A stretch of 18,353 nt of DNA, from the NCBI GenBank assembly GCA_900550355.1, contig URRT01000019.1, positions 1 to 18,353 of the forward strand, written 5' to 3'. Source of the stretch: an uncultured Collinsella sp. (GTDB lineage Bacteria; Actinomycetota; Coriobacteriia; Coriobacteriales; Coriobacteriaceae). The position numbers were made by a program, and so were the translations under genes. The notes beneath the pieces are model-generated. The model saw nothing but the letters and a program-made list of their open reading frames with translations. It did no database searches and was not told where the DNA came from. Shown here one piece after another: positions 9,684-15,717 of the stretch (its first letter is position 1; each line of letters begins with the position of its first letter).

Positions 9684-10403
9684 CTATCGCTTGGAATTGA
9701 CACGGTAATGGAAGATCTCGGGGTGTGTGCGAGTGTGCGTCACCTCAAACAAGATGCCGTCCGAGGTGTACGACTGACTCTCCATGACGGCAACGCAGTT
9801 GTATTTGCCGAGGTCAAGATAGCTGCAGTCCTCATCGTTGGCGAGCTCGACACTCACCGTACGACGGCTCGCCATCACTTTGACACCGCGCTTGTGCTCC
9901 AGATAGCCGTAAATAGAATCTGCCGCGATCTCGGGAGTCAGGCCCTTGGCGATCGACGCCAAAAAATAGCCATGGTCCACTTGGCGCGCGTTGCCGTTGA
10001 GGCTTCGGACACGCACTACGCGAATCAACTCCTCGCCCACCTTAAAGCCCAGGTGACGAGAGAGTTGCTCGGTGCAAACCAGATGTTCGAAAGACTTAAC
10101 GTCCGTAGATGCAACGGCATTGTTGCGCTTTGCAAACTCGCCAAACGACTCAACCTCTTCGAGTGCGCCCAACATGTCGGTTTCGCCCTTAAGCCAAATA
10201 ACGCGCACGCCCTTGCCGTGTATGGGCTGCACAAACATCCCGTCGGCCAGCATACCCAAGGCGCGACGGACGGTATTGCGAGTGCATCCGAACTCCGCGG
10301 TCAGCTCGGCTTCGGTTGGCAGCATCTCCTGAAACGCATAGGTCCCATTAATGATGCGCGAGCGTATTTCTCGGTAGATTCCTTCGTATATCGCTTTTGG
10401 CAT
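9684..10403 (-). CDS. GntR-family (HutC/UTRA type) transcriptional regulator
   Basis: A DNA-binding regulator of 239 residues. The winged helix-turn-helix occupies about 1-70 (YREIRSRIINGTY, then LPTEAELTAEFGCTRNTVRR, then GMFVQPIHGKGVRV). A UTRA-type effector domain follows at about 85-232, with VRSLNGNARQVDHGYF and the C-terminal TRTHPEIFHYRV typical of the HutC subfamily. ATG 10403 has GAGGTG upstream at good spacing; a longer ORF start at 10448 has no support. It sits between the ABC operon and the divergent PTS fusion. The motif TTGTTTAAAC occurs before its own gene, the PTS gene and malQ, with close variants before the ABC operon. It is the obvious candidate to bind these sites. HutC-type regulators often sense a sugar phosphate (TreR senses trehalose-6-phosphate), which would suit the PTS product. 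Repression and effector are inferred. Confidence 0.92.
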   Translation of the reverse strand: MPKAIYEGIYREIRSRIINGTYAFQEMLPTEAELTAEFGCTRNTVRRALGMLADGMFVQPIHGKGVRVIWLKGETDMLGALEEVESFGEFAKRNNAVASTDVKSFEHLVCTEQLSRHLGFKVGEELIRVVRVRSLNGNARQVDHGYFLASIAKGLTPEIAADSIYGYLEHKRGVKVMASRRTVSVELANDEDCSYLDLGKYNCVAVMESQSYTSDGILFEVTHTRTHPEIFHYRVNSKR

Positions 10404-10457
10404 TGTTTCACCTCTATATTGTTCATTTCCGGCTAGGCACGATAGCATTTCTTAAAG

Positions 10458-10467
10458 TTGTTTAAAC
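10458..10467. promoter_or_regulatory. Operator-like site upstream of gntR
   Basis: TTGTTTAAAC, 55 bases upstream of the gntR start. It is one of five matches to TTGTWTRAAC in this window, all in upstream regions. Its position suggests autoregulation. Confidence 0.5.
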
Positions 10468-10566
10468 CGAATATCGGTAAAGCGACAGGATTTAACCGTT
10501 GACGGTTTCTGTCATGCCCAAATCGGTTTCGCTCAAAACTGCCGGTACGACAATCGTCTGGTCCTC

Positions 10567-10589
10567 TACAATGAATCCATTGTTTAAAC
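10567..10589 (+). promoter_or_regulatory. Promoter/operator of the PTS fusion gene
   Basis: TACAAT (10567-10572) resembles the malQ -10 element, including the preceding C-T (TCTACAAT in both). TTGTTTAAAC follows at 10580-10589. An operator just after the -10 would block transcription initiation if bound. No good -35 is seen at the right distance, so the promoter call is tentative. Confidence 0.45.
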
Positions 10590-10632
10590 GTTTCCCCACG
10601 CGCAACGCGCCTCGATATTCGGAAGGCAGAAC

Positions 10633-13083
10633 ATGCTGCAAAAAATCCAACGCTTTGGCGGGGCAATGTTCGCTCCCGCCATGCTGTTTTCTATATCGGG
10701 CCTCATGGTCGGCGTCTCCGCTCTCGCAACGACTGCGGACATCGTCGGCGATCTCGCCGTATACGGAACCCCTTGGTACGTTTTTTGGACCATCATCCAG
10801 CGCGGCTCGTGGACGGTCTTTAAACGCCTCCCGCTCCTTTTTGCCGTAGCGCTGCCCATCGGTCTTGCCCAAAAGCAACCGGCACGCTGCTGCCTCGAGG
10901 CACTCGTGGCCTATTTTGCCTATTGCTTCTTTTTGAGCGAGATCATTAAGCTGAGCGGAGACAACCTTGGGCTTAAGTACCCGTCATCTTTGACCCCCGC
11001 CAACGGTATCACCGTCATCGACGGCATCAAGACGCTCGACACCGGCATTATCGGCCCGCTGGTGGTATCGGCAACCGTCGTCGCCATCCATGACCGCTTC
11101 TACGATGCAGAGGTTCCCGATTGGCTCGGCACCTTCTCGGGCTCCTCGCTGGTCTACCTCATCAGCTTTTTTGCCGTGTTTGCCCTTGCCGCTATCTCGG
11201 CCGCCATCGTGCCCTACGTATACGATGTAACCGATACGCTGCGTCACGCGCTTGCAGGCGTCGGTCCCTTTGGCGTGGGCATCTTTGTCTTTTTAGAACG
11301 AGCACTCGAGCCCTTTGGCCTGCACCACCTGCTCTACATGCCGATCTACTACGACAACCTGGTCATTAACGACGGCATCTACGCCACGTGGAGCAGTTTG
11401 CTCCCCATCCTCTCCCATAGCACGCGCCCCCTTAATGAGCTTGCGCCGTGGGCCGGTTTTACCGCCACCGGCTGGGTCAAAGTCTTTGGCCTTCCTGCCA
11501 TCGCAGCCGCGTTCTACTCCACCGCAAAACCAGAGCGCCGCGCCGGCCTCAGGGTCATCCTTGTTCCCGCCATCATCGCCTCGGTGGTTTGCGGCGTTAC
11601 CGAGCCACTCGAGTTTCTCTTTATGTTCACCCACCCCGGGCTCTTTTTTCTCTATGCCGTCTTATCGTCTTGCCTTGCCACAACCATGAATCTCTTTGGC
11701 ATCGTCGGCATCTTCTCGGGCGGCCTCATGGAGATGGCAGCCTTCAACTTTATTCCGCTCATGCGCACGCATGCCGGTGCCTATCTTTTGGCGCTCGGTA
11801 TCGGCCTTGCCTTTAGCCTCATCTTTTTTGTTAGTTTTCGAGCACTCATCTTGGTCTATGACCTTAAGACGCCGGGCCGCGAGGATCATGTCGCCAATCG
11901 CGCGGCAATCGATCGTTTGACGGAAAGCGGCTTTGCCAAAGAGCAATCTCCCAATGACGAGGTCAATAGTCGATCCGATCAAGATCACGTCCTCGCTGAG
12001 CGGGTAATTCAGCTTTTAGGTGGCGTTGGCAATATCGTGGGCGCAACCAACTGCGCCACGCGCCTGCGCGTCGAAGTCGCAGACCCTTCTATCGTTGCAG
12101 ATAACGCGTCGTTTGTCGCGGTGGGCGCCAAGGGCCTCATCATTACGGGCAAGACCGCCCAGGTGATCATCGGCATCTCCGTTCCCCGCGTTAAAGAGCA
12201 TTTTGACCAGATCATGGGCCTCGAGCCGGGATTTGTGCCCACCACCTCAGCCTCCCCTGCCGCCAGCGCAGCCCATAAGCGCGGCGATATTTGCTTCTTC
12301 GATATCGACGGAACGCTCGCCTGGCAAGACCCCAGGCTCGCCCAAGACCTTCCCGAAGACGAGCGGGACCTCTCCCCCTATCCCAACGAGGCGGTTTCGC
12401 AGGCAATCCGCGAGTTTGTCGCCAACGGCAACATGGCCTTTATCTGCACGGGACGTACCCTGAGCTGCATCCACCCCAAACTTCTTGAGCTGCCCTGGAC
12501 CGGCATCGTCTGTCTTGCGGGCGGTTACGCCGAGATCAACGGACACGCAATTCGCGATCTGTCGATGACGCCCAGTATGCTGCAGCGTCTTGCCCCCTAC
12601 CTTGAGCAATCGGGCGAGGTCATCCGCTTTGAGGGCCTCAACGGCGTCGTGCGCATGAGTGCCGATGCTCCCGATGCTCCCGGATACGCGCGCACCCTGG
12701 GTGACGCAGTCACGCAGCTGCAACATTACAGTGTCTACAAGATCTTGATGTCTACATCGCTCGCCAACCACATCGCTCAAGATAAGGCACTTGAGCCGCT
12801 GCTGTGCTTTAACGAGCTCGAACTCGAGGTAACCGAAATCTCGCCCCGCGAATGCACGAAGCGCGGGGGTATCCAGTCTGTACTCGACGCCCTCGACCCC
12901 CACCACGGAACCGTATACGGCATTGGCGACGCCAGCAATGACGTCTCGCTGATGAATGCCGTCGATGTCGGTATCGCCATGGGCAATGCGCCGGACTATC
13001 TTAAAAAGCGCGCCGACTACATCACCGACTCGGTCGACAAAGATGGCGTCGTCAAGGCGCTCGAGCACTTTAGGCTTATATAA
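10633..13083 (+). CDS. PTS sugar transporter EIIC-EIIB fused to a HAD phosphatase
   Basis: An 816-residue fusion. Residues 1 to about 410 are a glucose/maltose-family EIIC channel with many hydrophobic segments, opening with MLQKIQRFGGAMFAPAML and containing GVTEPLEF (321-328). Residues about 454-535 form EIIB, with phospho-accepting Cys474 in NCATRLR. Residues about 553-816 are a Cof-type HAD domain with its residues intact: Asp557/Asp559 in FDIDGT, Thr606 in CTGR, Lys743, and Asp766/Asp770 in GIGDASND. MalX-like EIICB proteins are about 530 residues and lack this domain. No EIIA is present, so phosphate must come from an EIIA elsewhere. The start has GGAAGG six bases upstream. It is divergent from gntR and shares its operator motif. 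A plausible role is import with phosphorylation followed by dephosphorylation of the product, for example maltose-6'-phosphate to maltose, but the HAD substrate is unknown. Confidence 0.92.
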   Translation: MLQKIQRFGGAMFAPAMLFSISGLMVGVSALATTADIVGDLAVYGTPWYVFWTIIQRGSWTVFKRLPLLFAVALPIGLAQKQPARCCLEALVAYFAYCFFLSEIIKLSGDNLGLKYPSSLTPANGITVIDGIKTLDTGIIGPLVVSATVVAIHDRFYDAEVPDWLGTFSGSSLVYLISFFAVFALAAISAAIVPYVYDVTDTLRHALAGVGPFGVGIFVFLERALEPFGLHHLLYMPIYYDNLVINDGIYATWSSLLPILSHSTRPLNELAPWAGFTATGWVKVFGLPAIAAAFYSTAKPERRAGLRVILVPAIIASVVCGVTEPLEFLFMFTHPGLFFLYAVLSSCLATTMNLFGIVGIFSGGLMEMAAFNFIPLMRTHAGAYLLALGIGLAFSLIFFVSFRALILVYDLKTPGREDHVANRAAIDRLTESGFAKEQSPNDEVNSRSDQDHVLAERVIQLLGGVGNIVGATNCATRLRVEVADPSIVADNASFVAVGAKGLIITGKTAQVIIGISVPRVKEHFDQIMGLEPGFVPTTSASPAASAAHKRGDICFFDIDGTLAWQDPRLAQDLPEDERDLSPYPNEAVSQAIREFVANGNMAFICTGRTLSCIHPKLLELPWTGIVCLAGGYAEINGHAIRDLSMTPSMLQRLAPYLEQSGEVIRFEGLNGVVRMSADAPDAPGYARTLGDAVTQLQHYSVYKILMSTSLANHIAQDKALEPLLCFNELELEVTEISPRECTKRGGIQSVLDALDPHHGTVYGIGDASNDVSLMNAVDVGIAMGNAPDYLKKRADYITDSVDKDGVVKALEHFRLI

Positions 13084-13196
13084 GCAGCCGGCACGCGCAC
13101 GCGTCCCGTTTCCCCAAATCGCCAAAACAGACGCGCCGGCAACTCCAATGTGGCAATATGGTATCTGCACACCGCAACGATGCAAACTAAGAAAGA

Positions 13197-14222
13197 ATGC
13201 GAGAACCCGTGTCCAGTCCGTTTACCAGCTTTTTAGCCCAGCACTTTGACCAGATTAACGACTATCTGGCCACGTTCTTTGACGGACAGGCGACCTCTGC
13301 CGATATCGAGCGCTACCTGTATGCGCCGCTCTCGGCTTTTACGGCCAACGCCGGCAAGCGCCACCGCCCGCTTATCTGTATGCTCGCCGCAACCGCAGTG
13401 GGCGGTAGCTTTGAGAGCGCCCGCAGCGCCGCGGCAGCCATCGAGCATTTCCAGTCGGGCGCGCTGATCCACGACGACATCGCCGACAACGGACAACTTC
13501 GTCGAGGCAAGCCCTGCATGCACCTTACCGAGGGCACGGGCCTTGCCATCAATTGTGGCGACCTGGCGCTCACCATGGTCACCAAGACGGTTCTCGACGA
13601 CCCCACGCTGGAGTCCGACGTGAAGCTGCGTGTGCTCCACGAGCTTACCGAGATGATCGTCCGCACCATCGAGGGTCAAGCGCTCGACCTGGGTTGGGTC
13701 CGTGACGGGCGCTTTGATATCTCGGTTGATGACTACCTGGACATGGCGACGCACAAGACCGCGTACTACAGCGGAGCCACGCCACTTGCCGCCGGAGCCA
13801 TTATCGGCGGCGGCAGCGAGGAGCAGATTGAGGCGCTGCGCGCCTTTGGCCTGCACACGGGCCTTGCCTTCCAGATCCAAGATGACCTGCTCAACTTGAT
13901 CGGTATCAAGGAGGCCGCCAACAAGGACTTCCGCACCGATATCACCGAGGGCAAGCGCACCCTCGTCGCCGTGCACGCCCTGTCAGACGAGCGTTATCAC
14001 GACGAGGTCGAGGCAATCCTTTCCTCGGGCACCGAGGACCCCGCGCAACTTGCACGCGCCGTGGAGATCTTCCAGGAGACCGGCTCCATCGATTACGCCC
14101 ACACTTACGCGCTCGACCTGACCGCCAAGGCGAAAGCGGCCATCGAGAACGTTGAGCTTGATCCGCACGCACGCGAGCTGTTCCTCTCCATGGCAGATTT
14201 CTTTGTGGAGCGCCTTAACTAG
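13197..14222 (+). CDS. Trans-isoprenyl diphosphate (polyprenyl) synthase
   Basis: Condenses isopentenyl diphosphate units onto an allylic diphosphate to make prenyl chains for quinone or lipid-carrier synthesis. It has 341 residues, the normal length. Visible motifs are GKRHRP (53-58, IPP binding), the first aspartate-rich motif HDDIAD with Asp93, Asp94 and Asp97, followed by LRRGKP, and the second motif QDDLLN (Asp229, Asp230, with Asn233 in the last place), followed by TDITEGKRTL. The residues just before the first motif are small (SGAL), which in this family tends to allow products longer than C15; the true length cannot be read. The ATG start has only a weak A/G-rich site upstream, and a GTG four codons later is a possible alternative. 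No promoter or clear terminator was found in 13084-13196. Confidence 0.92.
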   Translation: MREPVSSPFTSFLAQHFDQINDYLATFFDGQATSADIERYLYAPLSAFTANAGKRHRPLICMLAATAVGGSFESARSAAAAIEHFQSGALIHDDIADNGQLRRGKPCMHLTEGTGLAINCGDLALTMVTKTVLDDPTLESDVKLRVLHELTEMIVRTIEGQALDLGWVRDGRFDISVDDYLDMATHKTAYYSGATPLAAGAIIGGGSEEQIEALRAFGLHTGLAFQIQDDLLNLIGIKEAANKDFRTDITEGKRTLVAVHALSDERYHDEVEAILSSGTEDPAQLARAVEIFQETGSIDYAHTYALDLTAKAKAAIENVELDPHARELFLSMADFFVERLN

Positions 14223-14264
14223 CGGGGGTAATAAAACCTGTCAGCAGCGTATTTGGGTACAACT

Positions 14265-14273
14265 TGCTACACT
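14265..14273 (+). promoter_or_regulatory. Possible extended -10 promoter
   Basis: TGCTACACT matches an extended -10 element, about 87 bases before the next start codon. No -35 is recognisable. The rest of the 138-base gap contains only a ribosome binding site (AAAGGGG) before ATG 14361. Confidence 0.35.
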
Positions 14274-14360
14274 GTTGAGTGCATGTTTATGCATCCCTTT
14301 GCGTTGTCTATCCGACACACGCTCAAATAGTACGAATGGTACGCCGAAAGGGGTTCGTTC

Positions 14361-15266
14361 ATGGAACCTATTACAACGGGCATGCAGGGAGCAGCCGTCG
14401 AGGACGTGCAGTCTCGTCTCCTGCAGCTCGGCTACACGATTGATGCCGCCGAAGTCACCGACAAGTACTTTGGAGCCACCACTGAGCAGGCCGTCAGCAC
14501 CTTCAGGCTCGACAGCGGCCTTGCTGCCGGTCATGCCGTCGATATCCCCTGTTGGAGCGCCCTTGTAGACGCTTCGTATAAGCTGGGCGACCGCACCCTC
14601 TATCTGCGCATGCCCAATTTCCATGGCGCCGATGTGCAGGCCCTGCAGCGCGCTCTCAACGTTTTGGGCTTTGCCTGTGGCGAAGACGACGGCTACTTTG
14701 GTCCGCATACCGAGGCCGCCCTGCAGCAGTTCCAGGAAAATGTCGGCCTGTTTGCCGACGGCATGGCCTTCCAGGACACCTACGCCTACGTCAACCGCCT
14801 GCACCATGTGTGGGAGGGCAAGCCCTCGGTCACCGAAGCCGAGTCCCGCATCGGTTTTGCTCGCGCCGCCAACGTGCTCGAGCGCTTCCAGATTGCCGTT
14901 ATCGGCGAGGACCCCATCGCACGCAATGTTGCGTCGCGCATGTGGAATATCGCCACGGCAACGACCGACAACAGCGGCATGATGCTCTGCGACTCCGAGG
15001 TCCCAACCGACGTTGACCTGGTGCTCGAGATCGCAAGCGACGAGCTGCCCGCCGACGCCGCACCGCGCGCCACGATTGCCCTCGCCGAGTGCCACAACCT
15101 GGCCCAGCGCATCCGCACTGCCAATGTTGCCGCGCAGCAGAAGCCGGCTCGCATTCGCATTGAGCTCACGGGCATGACGCGCTACAACGGCACCTTCACG
15201 GCCAGCGACGCGCAGACACTCGCCGTACGCCTGCTCGATGGCGTTTGCGATGCCCTCGCAGATTAG
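14361..15266 (+). CDS. Protein with two peptidoglycan-binding repeats, no signal peptide
   Basis: A 301-residue protein. The N-terminal half has two peptidoglycan-binding type-1 repeats, at about 5-71 (GAAVEDVQSRLLQLGY, then YFGATTEQAVSTFR) and 79-147 (GADVQALQRALNVLGF, then YFGPHTEAALQQFQ). Residues about 150-301 look like an alpha/beta domain (FQIAVIGEDPIARN, VDLVLEIASDEL, ARIRIELTGMTRYNG). No signal peptide or membrane segment precedes the repeats, so the protein should be cytoplasmic. This resembles CwlM of mycobacteria, a cytoplasmic regulator of peptidoglycan synthesis with two such repeats before an amidase-like domain. Here I see no zinc-binding histidines, so the C-terminal domain is at best a degenerate amidase. 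That comparison is an inference. The ribosome site is AAAGGGG. Confidence 0.8.
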   Translation: MEPITTGMQGAAVEDVQSRLLQLGYTIDAAEVTDKYFGATTEQAVSTFRLDSGLAAGHAVDIPCWSALVDASYKLGDRTLYLRMPNFHGADVQALQRALNVLGFACGEDDGYFGPHTEAALQQFQENVGLFADGMAFQDTYAYVNRLHHVWEGKPSVTEAESRIGFARAANVLERFQIAVIGEDPIARNVASRMWNIATATTDNSGMMLCDSEVPTDVDLVLEIASDELPADAAPRATIALAECHNLAQRIRTANVAAQQKPARIRIELTGMTRYNGTFTASDAQTLAVRLLDGVCDALAD

Positions 15267-15304
15267 GTAAACTAAACGAGTTGCTTTTGGGCAACACCAC
15301 ACAT

Positions 15305-15379
15305 TGGGACGTAGTTCAACGGTAGAACTCCGGTTTTTGGTGCCGGCTGTTGGGGGTTCGAATCCCTCCGTCCCAGCCA
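15305..15379 (+). tRNA. tRNA-Gln (UUG)
   Basis: The cloverleaf is readable. The acceptor stem TGGGACG (15305-15311) pairs with CGTCCCA (15369-15375), followed by G and an encoded CCA. The anticodon stem CCGGT/GCCGG encloses the loop TTTTGGT with anticodon TTG. The T-arm contains GTTCGAAT. Length is 75 bases with CCA, and T1 to A72 is typical of glutamine tRNA. Confidence 0.96.
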
Positions 15380-15387
15380 AAGAAACA

Positions 15388-15425
15388 AGCCTCTCGAACG
15401 CATAGCCGATCGGGAGGCTTTTCTT
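15388..15425 (+). terminator. Terminator after tRNA-Gln
   Basis: AGCCTCTCGA (15388-15397) pairs with TCGGGAGGCT (15410-15419) with one wobble, followed by TTTCTT. It is placed nine bases after the tRNA CCA. Confidence 0.8.
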
Positions 15426-15434
15426 GTGAGCAAG

Positions 15435-15451
15435 CGGAGGGATTCGAACCC
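15435..15451 (-). other. Inverted tRNA T-arm fragment
   Basis: On the minus strand GGGTTCGAATCCCTCCG is identical over 17 bases to 15354-15370 in the tRNA-Gln T-arm. The bases around it do not form a full tRNA. It may be a tRNA relic or half of an attachment site left by an integrated element. Nothing else is recognised in 15452-15572. Confidence 0.6.
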
Positions 15452-15572
15452 GCAAGGAATCTACCTATATAAGACAGACGCCCCAGGCCCATAACGACCA
15501 AGAGCGCCTTGCATCTAGAATTATCAGCCCTGTTCCGAAAAGCGAGCCGCATGCAACAACCAAGTAACCACA

Positions 15573-15709
15573 GGCCCCGGGAGAGCGGGGACACCGGCTT
15601 AGGTTTATCGCGAGTTCCGCACGAACAGGAGGCCACTTAATGTGGCCTCCGTCGTGAGCAGGACTGTAGAGCAGGAAACCTAAGCCGGTGTCCCCGCTCT
15701 CCCGGGGCC
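15573..15709. repeat. Perfect 34-base inverted repeat with nested hairpin
   Basis: Bases 15573-15606 and 15676-15709 are perfect reverse complements over 34 bases; the arms begin GGCCCCGGGAGAGCGGGG. The 69-base interior holds a second hairpin, GGAGGCCAC (15628-15636) with GTGGCCTCC (15642-15650), and flanking CACGA/TCGTG can extend it. The element ends eight bases before the stop codon of the next minus-strand gene. No target-site duplication is visible. It could be a small non-autonomous transposon, a structured RNA or an unusual terminator. Confidence 0.9.
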
Positions 15710-15717
15710 GGCGGAAT

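Noticed and set aside
12247..13185. 312-codon minus-strand open frame opposite the HAD domain
   Set aside because: No family features; the HAD motifs on the + strand explain the openness.
13084..13196. Terminator between the PTS fusion and the polyprenyl synthase
   Set aside because: GCCGGC and nearby GCGTC have distant complements, but the loop is long and there is no T-run.
14223..14360. Riboswitch in the 138-base leader of the peptidoglycan-binding protein gene
   Set aside because: Only short accidental complements (GTAC, GCAT) are visible; no known aptamer consensus is recognised.
15316..15636. 106-codon minus-strand frame covering the tRNA
   Set aside because: Its end reads GGIRTPNSRHQKPEFYR, the well-known false translation of a tRNA complement.
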